This document shows, piece after piece, positions 25,320 through 33,352 of a stretch of 64,000 nt of DNA. The position numbers and the translations under genes were made by a program. Origin of the DNA: Clostridium sp. D33t1_170424_F3 (lineage in GTDB: Bacteria; Bacillota; Clostridia; Oscillospirales; Acutalibacteraceae); NCBI RefSeq assembly GCF_015667585.1, contig NZ_JADPEG010000009.1, forward strand, positions 1 to 64,000. Reading direction: 5' to 3'. Numbering within the stretch: position 1 is the first letter of the stretch; every line of letters starts with the position of its first letter. The notes under the pieces are model-generated. The model saw only the letters and a list, made by a program, of their open reading frames with translations. It searched no databases and was not told the origin of the DNA.

Positions 25320-26135
25320 ATGCGTGAGATTATTTGTTTTGATCATGTTTCATACGCCTATGAAAAGGGTCGGGAGGCTTTGACCGATGTGTCTGTATCC
25401 ATTCACAAGGGAGAAAAAGTGGCGGTTCTTGGCAACAATGGGGCGGGAAAGTCCACTTTTTTTCTGCTTGCCAACGGCGTTTTATTCCCTCAAAAGGGGA
25501 GCGTTTTCTTTTCCGGCTCCGCTGTGGGGAGGAAGGAAAAGGAATTAAACCGTTTGCGCCGCGGCGTGGGATTGGTCTTCCAGGACCCGGACGAGCAGCT
25601 TCTGGCAGGTACTGTGGAGGAGGAGATCAGTTTTGGCCCGATGAACCTTTCACTGGAGGAAGCCGATGTACGGCGGCGCGTCGATGAATCGATCAGGATG
25701 CTGCAACTGGAACCGCTGCGGGAGCGTGCGCCGCAGTATCTTTCTGGCGGGGAAAAGAAGCGCGTTTCCATTGCCGACGTGTTGGCCATGGAACCGGAGA
25801 TGCTGCTGCTGGACGAGCCGACCTCCAGTCTCGATCCGGCTAATACAAAGCGGTTGGAGCAGACGTTGCATATGCTCAGTGCAAAAGGATTGGCCTTGGT
25901 GGTGACGACGCATCATGTGGATTTTGTATGGCGTTGGGCGGAGCGCGTCCTGGTATTCCATGCGGGCAGCCTGGCGGCAGACGCACCCCCGGAAACCGTA
26001 TTTGCAGACAAGGCGCTTTTACAGAAATGCAATTTGGAACAGCCCATTTTGTACCGGGTGGGAGAAGCCCTGGGCCTTACACCGTTGCCCCGCACGGTAG
26101 AGGAGTTTACAGCTGCAATCAAGAGGAAACAATGA
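25320..26135 (+). CDS. ECF transporter ATP-binding protein (CbiO/EcfA family)
   Basis: A 271-residue ABC ATPase. Walker A is GNNGAGKST, the Q-loop FQDPDEQLLAGTVEEEISFGP is of CbiO/EcfA type, the signature is LSGGEKKR, and Walker B is LLLDEPTSSLD, with the H-loop in VVTTHHVDF. The C-terminal tail LTPLPRTVEEF is common in this branch. It pairs with the T component just upstream. As only one ATPase gene is present it probably works as a homodimer or with an A protein encoded elsewhere. A terminator follows. Confidence 0.93.
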   Translation: MREIICFDHVSYAYEKGREALTDVSVSIHKGEKVAVLGNNGAGKSTFFLLANGVLFPQKGSVFFSGSAVGRKEKELNRLRRGVGLVFQDPDEQLLAGTVEEEISFGPMNLSLEEADVRRRVDESIRMLQLEPLRERAPQYLSGGEKKRVSIADVLAMEPEMLLLDEPTSSLDPANTKRLEQTLHMLSAKGLALVVTTHHVDFVWRWAERVLVFHAGSLAADAPPETVFADKALLQKCNLEQPILYRVGEALGLTPLPRTVEEFTAAIKRKQ

Positions 26136-26169
26136 TGGTTTAAAGGCTCAATATAATTAGATTTTATAG

Positions 26170-26203
26170 AATCCACAGGGCGATTTAGCTCTGTGGATTT
26201 TTT
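26170..26203 (+). terminator. Terminator of the ECF pair
   Basis: AATCCACAG (26170-26178) pairs with CTGTGGATT (26191-26199) and runs into TTTT. It lies in the 461-base gap between the ECF ATPase and potA, which also holds AT-rich sequence without a supported gene (26204-26382), the potA promoter and a structured leader. Confidence 0.88.
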
Positions 26204-26382
26204 GCAGTGTGCGTTTTTTTCTAGAGGAAAGTGCGGAAAACGGTCTGTTACAATGTTCACAATGTGTTCAGAATTGAAACGGCAAATCAAGGAGAATACA
26301 CAAGAAAACCAGAGAAAATTTGATGTATTGAAAGGATAGATTGAAAAAATACGGGTTTTTTGCAGAAAAATGGAATAAAATA

Positions 26383-26411
26383 TTGACAAATCACGATTTA
26401 CCTACTATATT
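26383..26411 (+). promoter_or_regulatory. SigmaA promoter of potABCD
   Basis: TTGACA (26383-26388), 17-base spacer, TATATT (26406-26411). The expected start near 26418 gives a leader of about 180 bases. Confidence 0.85.
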
Positions 26412-26445
26412 AGATTCGTTGCGTTTGCATCTAACTATATATTCG

Positions 26446-26517
26446 GCTTTGCTTCATTGCCGCAGTCAGCTTTGATTGTGAAAAATCCTTTGCGGAGGGC
26501 AATGGCGACGGCAAAGC
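26446..26517 (+). promoter_or_regulatory. Structured leader RNA upstream of potA
   Basis: GCTTTGC (26446-26452) can pair with GCAAAGC (26511-26517), and inside it CATTGCC (26455-26461) with GGCAATG (26498-26504). A further CGCA/TGCG pair and a GATT/AATC hairpin lie within, so the segment folds into one long interrupted stem. A short reading frame with GGAGGG close before its ATG (26502-26562, 20 codons) overlaps the 3' arm. No riboswitch class was recognised. A polyamine-responsive element is possible but is only inferred from position. Confidence 0.5.
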
Positions 26518-26596
26518 TGGGATTGCGTTTTAACCACAGGCTGATCTGCCTGGCTATAACGTAACTATTTTAACCGCAAAGGGGATGCACATTAAA

Positions 26597-27739
26597 ATGG
26601 GAGAAAAACCAATCATTGAGCTGAAAAACATCGCGGTTTCGTTTGACGGGGAGTCTGTGCTGAAGGATTTTAACCTCAGTATCCGGGGCGGGGAGTTTGT
26701 CACGCTGCTGGGGCCTTCCGGCTGTGGAAAGACCACAACCCTGCGGATTGTGGGCGGCTTTGTCAAACCGGACAGTGGCGATGTTTTTTTCAATGGCAAG
26801 AAAATCAACGATCTGCCGCCGCATAAACGGGAAGTCAATACGATTTTCCAGAAATATGCGTTGTTTCCGCATCTGAATGTTTACGAAAATGTGGCGTTTG
26901 GCATGCGGGTGCACGGCAAATCCGAAAAGGAAATTAAGCAAACTGTCCACGACCTGCTCAACATGGTGAATTTGAATGGCTTTGCACGCCGTAATGTCAA
27001 TCTGCTCTCCGGCGGACAGCAGCAGCGCGTGGCGATTGCCCGTGCCTTGGCGAATCATCCAAAGGTCCTGCTTTTGGACGAACCGCTGGGCGCGCTGGAC
27101 TTGAAGCTGCGCAAGGATATGCAGGTGGAGCTGAAGAAGATTCAGCAGCAGACCGGCATCACCTTTATTTTTGTCACGCATGATCAGGAGGAAGCGCTCT
27201 CCATGTCGGATACGGTTGTCGTGATGGACAAGGGCGAAATCCAACAGATCGGTACGCCGCAGGATATCTATAATGAGCCTAAAAATGCCTTTGTCGCGGA
27301 CTTTATCGGTGAAAGCAACATATTGGACGGCGTAATGCATGCGGATTACCTGGTGGAATTTGCCGGGCAGAAATTCAAATGCGTGGATAAAGGATTTTCT
27401 CCCAAGGAGCCGGTGGACGTCGTCATCCGGCCGGAGGATATTGACGTGGTGGAGCCGGAACAGAGCTTGCTGTCCGGAATGGTCACCAGCGTCACTTTCA
27501 AAGGCGTGCATTATGAGATCATCGTGGACGTCAAGGGCTTTAAGTGGATGATCCAATCCACGGATTATCAGGAGGAAGGAAAAAAGATTGGACTGGTGCT
27601 GCAGCCGGATGATATCCATATCATGAAGAAATCGGAATATTCCGGCATGTTCGGCGATTACAGTACATTCAGCGACGAAATGGACGAGGATATCCAGGCC
27701 TCGGAACAGAGGGAGGCCGAAGAAGAGGATGAAGTCTAA
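26597..27739 (+). CDS. potA: Spermidine/putrescine ABC transporter ATP-binding protein
   Basis: A 380-residue ABC ATPase with a C-terminal TOBE domain. Walker [12 protein letters not shown]-loop [19 protein letters not shown], signature [15 protein letters not shown] and Walker [20 protein letters not shown] are characteristic of PotA. It drives uptake of polyamines with potB, potC and potD. Two ATGs are possible: 26585 touches the AAAGGGG site, while 26597 lies 12 bases away and starts the conserved [12 protein letters not shown], which I prefer. The gene overlaps potB by 11 bases. A promoter and structured leader precede it. Confidence 0.95.
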   Translation: MGEKPIIELKNIAVSFDGESVLKDFNLSIRGGEFVTLLGPSGCGKTTTLRIVGGFVKPDSGDVFFNGKKINDLPPHKREVNTIFQKYALFPHLNVYENVAFGMRVHGKSEKEIKQTVHDLLNMVNLNGFARRNVNLLSGGQQQRVAIARALANHPKVLLLDEPLGALDLKLRKDMQVELKKIQQQTGITFIFVTHDQEEALSMSDTVVVMDKGEIQQIGTPQDIYNEPKNAFVADFIGESNILDGVMHADYLVEFAGQKFKCVDKGFSPKEPVDVVIRPEDIDVVEPEQSLLSGMVTSVTFKGVHYEIIVDVKGFKWMIQSTDYQEEGKKIGLVLQPDDIHIMKKSEYSGMFGDYSTFSDEMDEDIQASEQREAEEEDEV

Positions 27740-28547
27740 AACTGCTTCAGTGCCCTATGGCATCTGGGTTTCTATTTTCATCGTGGTTCCGATGATTCTG
27801 GTCGTTATTTTTGCGTTTACCGATAAAAGCGGCAATTTTACGTTTTCCAATATTGCCGCAGTCGGACAGTACTCCAATGTGTTTTTGCGTTCCATCTGGC
27901 TGGGGGCGATTGCCACGGCGATCAGTCTTTTGATCGGTTATCCGCTGGCATACATTATCTCGCGTTCCGGTATGCGGGCGCAAAGCGTTTTGATCATGCT
28001 GGTCATGCTGCCGATGTGGATGAACTTCCTGCTGCGCACCTATGCTTGGATGACGCTTCTGGAAGACAACGGCATTATTAATACGGTAATCGCCTCCCTG
28101 GGATTTCCCAAATTTCATATGATCAATACCGCGGGCGCGGTGGTACTGGGAATGGTTTATAATTACATCCCTTACATGATCCTTCCGCTTTATTCGGTTC
28201 TGGCAAAGATGGATCACTCCGTAATCGAGGCGGCGCAGGACCTGGGCGCCAACCAGGGCCGCGTATTCAGGAAGGTGATCCTTCCGCTCAGCATGCCGGG
28301 CGTAATTTCCGGGATCACCATGGTATTTGTTCCCGCTGTCAGTACGTTTATCATTTCCAAAATGCTGGGCGGCGGTGCAAACCTGTTGATCGGCGACCTC
28401 ATTGATATGCAGTTCCTGGGGAGCGCCTACAACCCCAATCTGGGTTCCGCTATCTCTCTGGTGCTGATGGTTCTGATTTTAATTTGCATGGGCATCATGA
28501 ACCAGTTTGACGACGGCGAAGAGCACGGGGGAGGGCTGATGATATGA
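27729..28547 (+). CDS. potB: Spermidine/putrescine ABC transporter permease PotB
   Basis: A 272-residue permease with six membrane helices. The EAA coupling loop is [26 protein letters not shown], and [12 protein letters not shown]-type and [16 protein letters not shown] segments match PotB. It forms the channel with PotC. It overlaps potA by 11 bases and potC by 4, so translation is coupled. Confidence 0.95.
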   Translation: MKSKTASVPYGIWVSIFIVVPMILVVIFAFTDKSGNFTFSNIAAVGQYSNVFLRSIWLGAIATAISLLIGYPLAYIISRSGMRAQSVLIMLVMLPMWMNFLLRTYAWMTLLEDNGIINTVIASLGFPKFHMINTAGAVVLGMVYNYIPYMILPLYSVLAKMDHSVIEAAQDLGANQGRVFRKVILPLSMPGVISGITMVFVPAVSTFIISKMLGGGANLLIGDLIDMQFLGSAYNPNLGSAISLVLMVLILICMGIMNQFDDGEEHGGGLMI

Positions 28548-29359
28548 AAACAATTTCCAAGGTATATACAGCTCTTGTCTTCCTGTTCCTGTATGCGCCG
28601 ATTTTTGTATTGATCATTTTTTCCTTTAACGATTCCAATACCATGAGCCGTTCGGTCTGGTCGGGTTTTTCACTGAAATGGTATACCCGCCTGTTTGAGG
28701 ACCGGATGATTATGGAAGCGCTGAAAAATACCCTGATTATCGCCGTTGTGGCCGCGGTCGTCGCCACCATTTTGGGAACCGTGGCGGCGATCGGTATTAA
28801 CGGTATCAACAATAAGCTGGCCAGACGCATGATGATGAATCTGACAAATCTGCCCATGGTCAACCCGGAGATCGTCACCGGCGTTTCTCTGATGCTGCTG
28901 TTTGTTTTTGTGGCACAGAAAATGGGCGGTTTATCTCTGGGAATGGTGTCCCTGATTCTGGCGCATATCACGTTCTGTTTGCCCTATGTTATTCTGTCGG
29001 TGCTGCCAAAGCTGCGACAGATGGATTCTCATTTGTATGAGGCGGCGCAGGACCTGGGCTGCAATCCGCTGCACGCATTCTTTAAAGTCGTATTACCGGA
29101 GATTTCCCCGGGAATTATTACCGGCATGATCATGGCGTTTACGCTGTCCATCGACGACTTTATCATCAGCTATTTTACCAGCGGCACCACGCAGACCCTG
29201 CCAATCTACATTTACTCCATGACCAGGAAGCGTATCAGCCCGGAGATTAACGCGCTGTCGACTTTGCTCTTTGCAGCGGTGCTCCTGCTGCTTCTGATTA
29301 TCAATCTGCGGCAGTCGAGAGAGAAGCGCCTGGAAGAGGGAAAGGCGGTGGAGTCGTGA
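28544..29359 (+). CDS. potC: Spermidine/putrescine ABC transporter permease PotC
   Basis: A 271-residue permease with six helices; PIFVLIIFSFNDS near the N-terminus is typical of PotC. The EAA loop is YEAAQDLGCNPLHAFFKVVLPEI, and LSIDDFIISYFTSG marks the later helix region. It overlaps both neighbours by 4 bases. Confidence 0.95.
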   Translation: MKTISKVYTALVFLFLYAPIFVLIIFSFNDSNTMSRSVWSGFSLKWYTRLFEDRMIMEALKNTLIIAVVAAVVATILGTVAAIGINGINNKLARRMMMNLTNLPMVNPEIVTGVSLMLLFVFVAQKMGGLSLGMVSLILAHITFCLPYVILSVLPKLRQMDSHLYEAAQDLGCNPLHAFFKVVLPEISPGIITGMIMAFTLSIDDFIISYFTSGTTQTLPIYIYSMTRKRISPEINALSTLLFAAVLLLLLIINLRQSREKRLEEGKAVES

Positions 29360-30564
29360 CGTTTCAAAAACGGATCGCCGCTCTGCTGACTGCGGCTGTT
29401 CTGATTCTGGGAATGCCGGTATCCGCCATGGCGACGGAGGAAACACCGGAAGAAGAGGCAGCTCCCAAGCGCGGCGTGACCATCAACGTCTACAACTGGG
29501 GCGAATATATCTCCAATGGCGTTGACGATACGCTGGATGTCAACGCGGAATTTACCCGGCGTACGGGAATCGATGTCAACTACACGACCTTTGACACAAA
29601 TGAATCCCTCTATTCCAAGTTGGCCGGCGGCGGGGCCAATTACGACGTCATCGTTCCGTCGGACTACATGGTTTCCAAGCTGCTGCAGGAGGGCTATCTG
29701 GAAAAGCTGAATTTTGATAGCATCCCCAATTTCCAGTATATCGATGAACAGTACCGCAATCCGGATTACGATCCGACCAACGAGTATTCCGTGCCGTACA
29801 CCTGGGGCGTCGTAGGTGTTTTTTACAACAAAAACTATGTCCAGGAGACGGTGGACAGCTGGAGCATTCTCTGGAATCCGGACTACGCTGGAAAGATCCT
29901 GATGTTTGACAATCCACGCGATTCCTTTGGCATTGCACAAAAACGCCTGGATTATTCCTTCAACTCGACCAATGAAAAGGAATGGGAGGATGCCGCCGCA
30001 CTTTTGAAGGAACAAAAGCCGTTGGTACAGGCATACGTCATGGATCAGATTTTTGACAAGATGGCCAGCGGAGACGCATGGCTGGCGCCTTACTACGCGG
30101 GCGACGCCGCCACCCTGGTGGACGACAATCCGGACATTGGATTTGCGATTCCAACCAAGGAGGGAACCAACTTTTTTGTGGATGCGCTCTGTATTCCCAA
30201 GGGAGCGAAGCACAAAAAAGAGGCGGAGGAGTACATCAATTTCCTCTGCGACCCGGAAATTGCTGCGGCCAATGTGGACTACATCGGCTATTCAACGCCG
30301 GAAACAGCGGCGAAGGAGCTGCTCCCGGAAGAAACGGTGGAGAATCCGATTTTCTATCCGCCAAAAGAGATTCTGGATAATTCCGAGGTTTTTGTCAATC
30401 TGCCGGAGGAAACCAGTATCCTGCTGGACAAGCTCTGGGCAGAGGTCAAGATGGGAGGCCCCGGGGAAACGGCGACCCTGGTGGCGGTTTTGGCGGGCTT
30501 TCTTTTGCTGTACCTCGCGATTGTGATCTATAAGAAACGGAAAGCAAAAAGAGAATTGCAATAA
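29356..30564 (+). CDS. potD: Polyamine-binding protein PotD with C-terminal membrane anchor
   Basis: A 402-residue extracytoplasmic substrate-binding protein for spermidine/putrescine. INVYNWGEYI, YDVIVPSDYMV, YTWGVVGVFYN and FVDALCIPKGAKHKKEAEEYINF are PotD segments. The N-terminal signal (about residues 1-26, ending AMA) has no lipobox Cys. Instead a C-terminal hydrophobic helix (about 372-392) and a basic tail KKRKAKREL end the protein. So it is probably tethered by its C-terminus, unlike the usual lipoprotein form. Start is GTG 29356, overlapping potC by 4 bases. Confidence 0.94.
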   Translation: MTFQKRIAALLTAAVLILGMPVSAMATEETPEEEAAPKRGVTINVYNWGEYISNGVDDTLDVNAEFTRRTGIDVNYTTFDTNESLYSKLAGGGANYDVIVPSDYMVSKLLQEGYLEKLNFDSIPNFQYIDEQYRNPDYDPTNEYSVPYTWGVVGVFYNKNYVQETVDSWSILWNPDYAGKILMFDNPRDSFGIAQKRLDYSFNSTNEKEWEDAAALLKEQKPLVQAYVMDQIFDKMASGDAWLAPYYAGDAATLVDDNPDIGFAIPTKEGTNFFVDALCIPKGAKHKKEAEEYINFLCDPEIAAANVDYIGYSTPETAAKELLPEETVENPIFYPPKEILDNSEVFVNLPEETSILLDKLWAEVKMGGPGETATLVAVLAGFLLLYLAIVIYKKRKAKRELQ

Positions 30565-30619
30565 CAAGAATGACAGGATGATAATGCACGTCCTGCATAA
30601 AATATTAACAAGATAAGAG

Positions 30620-30648
30620 CGATCCCCCTGCTTCTGACAGGGGGATCG
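30620..30648 (+). terminator. Hairpin after potD, weak terminator
   Basis: CGATCCCCCTG pairs perfectly with CAGGGGGATCG around a 7-base loop. The T-run comes only 14 bases later (from 30662), so termination efficiency is uncertain. Confidence 0.5.
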
Positions 30649-30769
30649 TCGAATTTAGCTTATTTTTTTGTGTATTCTGTAAATTATAAGACAGTCTCTT
30701 TTTTCGTTGCGCAGCAGTCAGGGAAATGATACAATAGAAGCAATAAAATACAGGAAGGGGAGGTTTATT

Positions 30770-31648
30770 ATGCTGATCAGGATTCAAAATGAGTGGGGAA
30801 GCGCAGAGGTGGAATCTCTTGGCGCACAGCTGATGAGCCATAAAAATGCGGAGGGCGTCGAATACCTCTGGCAGGGTGATCCGGCCTTCTGGAGCGGGCG
30901 TGCGCCCATTTTGTTTCCCACAGTTGGCGCCGTGCGCAATGGGGAAACCATTATGAAGGGAAAACCTTTCATGATGAAGCGGCACGGCTTTGCGCGCAAT
31001 CTGGAGCATGCAGTTCTGGATTCCGGGAAGGATTTCGTTACATTTTCCCTGCGGGATTCAGAAGAGACGAAGAAGCAATACCCTTTTTCGTTTGAGCTGC
31101 GCGTAACCTACCGTTTGACAGAGGCCGGGCTTGCGACAGAATTTTATGTAAGCAACAGCGGTGCGGAAGATATGCCCTTCGGGATCGGTGGGCATCCCGC
31201 GTATTGTTGTCCTGTGATGCCGGGAGAAGCGTTTGAAGATTACAGTATTTTGTTTGAGAAAAAAGAAACGGCGCTCTGTCCGACCATCGATCTGCAGACG
31301 GGGCTGATCGATTTTAACAAACGCGAAAAGGTTCTGGACGACCATGCGGAAATTCCGTTGCGTCATGACCTGTTCGTAAACGACGCGCTGGTTTTCGATG
31401 CGCTGGTTTCTAAATCGGTCCGTGTATGCAGCCGTATTTCCGAGCACGGTGTGGAGATGAATTTTTCCGGCTATCCGATGCTGGGCATTTGGTCGGCGCA
31501 GGGAGACGCGCCGTTTGTGGCGCTGGAGCCATGGGCGGGCTGTGCCACCGCAGCGGATGAAGACGATGTTTTTACGCATAAACGGCATATCAACCTGCTG
31601 CAGCCCGGCACAAACAAATCGTTTGTTTTTACAGTAAAGCTTCTTTAA
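30770..31648 (+). CDS. Aldose 1-epimerase family protein (LacX-like)
   Basis: A 292-residue beta-sandwich mutarotase-family protein. Typical segments are VESLGAQLMSHKNAEGVEYLWQGDP, PILFPTVGAVRNGE, MMKRHGFARN with the conserved His, and FGIGGHPAYCCP with a second His, then WSAQGDAPFVALEPWAG. It probably interconverts anomers of a sugar or sugar derivative; LacX-like members have uncertain substrates. A GGAAGGGGAGG site precedes ATG 30770, and TACAAT at about 30730 may be its -10. It is monocistronic and ends at a large terminator hairpin. Confidence 0.9.
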   Translation: MLIRIQNEWGSAEVESLGAQLMSHKNAEGVEYLWQGDPAFWSGRAPILFPTVGAVRNGETIMKGKPFMMKRHGFARNLEHAVLDSGKDFVTFSLRDSEETKKQYPFSFELRVTYRLTEAGLATEFYVSNSGAEDMPFGIGGHPAYCCPVMPGEAFEDYSILFEKKETALCPTIDLQTGLIDFNKREKVLDDHAEIPLRHDLFVNDALVFDALVSKSVRVCSRISEHGVEMNFSGYPMLGIWSAQGDAPFVALEPWAGCATAADEDDVFTHKRHINLLQPGTNKSFVFTVKLL

Positions 31649-31660
31649 AATTTACATTTT

Positions 31661-31749
31661 AAAACCGCTTTGAAATGCATTCTCTGCAGGGAAAGAAAGT
31701 TTCCAGAACCTGTTCAGTGTTTGCAGAAAAAAGCGGTTTTCCTTTTTTT
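31661..31749 (+). terminator. Long nested terminator hairpin after the mutarotase gene
   Basis: AAAACCGCTTT (31661-31671) pairs with AAAGCGGTTTT (31730-31740), inside it TCTGCA pairs with TGCAGA, and at the tip GGAAA pairs with TTTCC. CC and TTTTTTT follow. It is about 80 bases, long for an intrinsic terminator. It lies in the 309-base gap before spoIVB; the rest of the gap holds the small - strand gene listed next and about 100 bases without a recognised element. Confidence 0.75.
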
Positions 31750-31843
31750 AAAGCCGTATCCAATGTACGCCAGTTTTCTCCCAAGAAAGCGCTTCGCCGC
31801 CGCTGAACTCCCAGTTAGCGGCAGTATAACGGAATTTTGACAT
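31748..31843 (-). CDS. Small tryptophan-rich protein, about 31 aa, unknown
   Basis: On the - strand, ATG ATG (first at 31846, second at 31843) follows GGGAGG by 3 or 6 bases. The frame runs to TAA at 31748-31750 (the end listed includes the stop). The peptide reads MSKFRYTAANWEFSGGEA then LSWEKTGVHWIRL, with three Trp, three aromatic or basic clusters and no signal peptide. It is too short for most gene finders. The strong ribosome-binding site and the biased composition favour a real gene. No function is known; it lies antisense to the gap between the mutarotase gene and spoIVB. Confidence 0.55.
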   Translation of the reverse strand: MSKFRYTAANWEFSGGEALSWEKTGVHWIRL

Positions 31844-31957
31844 CATAAACCTCCCGCCGTCGTGGCAAAGTAACAAATGCCGGTTCATAAACAGCGTTAT
31901 ATCGCAACTGCATTTTCCTGTTTATGGCGCCGGAAAAAGGCAAAAGGAGGTGAGTGA

Positions 31958-33229
31958 TTGGAAACGGAAAAGAAAAGATGGAAAACCCGCACAAAGGCTG
32001 CGGCAGCCGCTGTGATTATGGCTGCTGCGGTTGTAACCACTTCTGTCGGCGTCGCGCGTTATTTTACGCCGGATCAATACAGCGTAACACGGGGGAACTC
32101 TCTGGAATGGAATTCCGGGGTGGTTTCTCTGCGCGGTTTGCAGGACGGAGGGGAAGTTTGTGCGGGTACGTCCACAGCTCCTGAAAATTATCGGGCGGAA
32201 CTGATGCTGTTTCATTCCATCCCAATCAAGACAGTGCAGGTAAAGGTGATGGAAGAGACAAATGTGGTGCTTTGCGGCAGGCCGTTCGGTATTAAAATGT
32301 TTACAAACGGCGTAATGGTCGTTGGAGTGGCGGATATTCAGGGCGAGACTGCAACAGTCAATCCGGCAGCGGTTGCCGGGCTGAAAACAGGCGATATCAT
32401 TACGGAAGTGAACGGACATGCAGTTAACCGGAATGAGGAGGTTGCCAAAGCAGTGGAAGAAAGCGCGGGGCAGCCGCTGCAGGTTACGTTTCAGCGGGAA
32501 CATGAGTCCCAGACAGCAACGCTTGTTCCGGTACGTTCCAAGCTGGACGGCGCCTATAAAGCCGGGCTTTGGGTGCGTGACAGCACTGCCGGCATCGGAA
32601 CATTGACGTTTTACGATCCTGCCACCAATTCCTTTGCGGGATTGGGACATGGAATATGCGATACGGACACCACAGAATTGATGCCTCTGCGCAACGGAGA
32701 AATTGTGCCTGTTACGATCAACGGCGTGGTCAAAGGAAAAAAAGGCGCGCCCGGAGAATTGAGAGGCTATTTTAATACGGATATGCCAATGGGAACGCTG
32801 TATGCCAACAGCGATCAGGGCGTTTACGGCCAACTAAAGGATGGCAGCGCCCAGAAGCAGGGATTGGTTGGCGATACGGTCTGCGTCGCGATGAAGCAGG
32901 AGGTAAAAACCGGTCCTGTTCAGATTTTAGCGACCGTAGACGGCGGAGAGGCAAAATATTACAATGCTTCCATTGAAAACATCAATTATCACGATACGGA
33001 AAGCAGCAAGAACATGATTCTGAAGATCACCGACCCGGAGCTGCTGAGCGAAACGGGCGGCATTGTGCAGGGCATGAGCGGCAGCCCGATTATTCAAAAC
33101 GGCAAACTGATCGGCGCGGTTACGCATGTATTTGTCAATGACCCGACGCGCGGTTACGGCATTTTTGCGGAGAATATGCTGGGGGTTTGCCAAACGGTGG
33201 AAGAAACGCTGCAGAGACAAAGCGCGTAA
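31958..33229 (+). CDS. spoIVB: SpoIVB peptidase (S55), sporulation signalling protease
   Basis: A 423-residue secreted serine protease made in the forespore that activates the SpoIVFB/SigK pathway in model spore formers. An N-terminal membrane helix (about 14-33), a PDZ domain (about 110-195; GVADIQ...GLKTGDIITEVNG) and the S55 domain are visible. His231 (GLGHGICD) and Ser374 (QGMSGSPIIQNG) fit the catalytic residues of the Bacillus enzyme. Start is TTG 31958 after AAAGGAGGTGA. It lies directly before spo0A, the classical order. Confidence 0.96.
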   Translation: METEKKRWKTRTKAAAAAVIMAAAVVTTSVGVARYFTPDQYSVTRGNSLEWNSGVVSLRGLQDGGEVCAGTSTAPENYRAELMLFHSIPIKTVQVKVMEETNVVLCGRPFGIKMFTNGVMVVGVADIQGETATVNPAAVAGLKTGDIITEVNGHAVNRNEEVAKAVEESAGQPLQVTFQREHESQTATLVPVRSKLDGAYKAGLWVRDSTAGIGTLTFYDPATNSFAGLGHGICDTDTTELMPLRNGEIVPVTINGVVKGKKGAPGELRGYFNTDMPMGTLYANSDQGVYGQLKDGSAQKQGLVGDTVCVAMKQEVKTGPVQILATVDGGEAKYYNASIENINYHDTESSKNMILKITDPELLSETGGIVQGMSGSPIIQNGKLIGAVTHVFVNDPTRGYGIFAENMLGVCQTVEETLQRQSA

Positions 33230-33287
33230 TTTTGATGTTCTAAAATATTTTTCCCCTTAATTAGAAAAATTATTTTTTCAAAAGCTA

Positions 33288-33316
33288 TTGCCATATTTTC
33301 CAATATATGGTATGAT
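33288..33316 (+). promoter_or_regulatory. SigmaA-type promoter of spo0A
   Basis: TTGCCA (33288-33293), 17-base spacer, TATGAT (33311-33316), 36 bases before the ATG. A sigmaH promoter was not recognised by eye. Confidence 0.75.
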
Positions 33317-33352
33317 AGCGGCATAATGAATCTACAATTAGGGGGACTTATT

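Noticed and set aside
26253-26340. 28-codon frame starting MFTMCSELKRQIKEN in the potA upstream gap
   Set aside because: No ribosome-binding site and AT-rich context; it also lies upstream of the mapped promoter.
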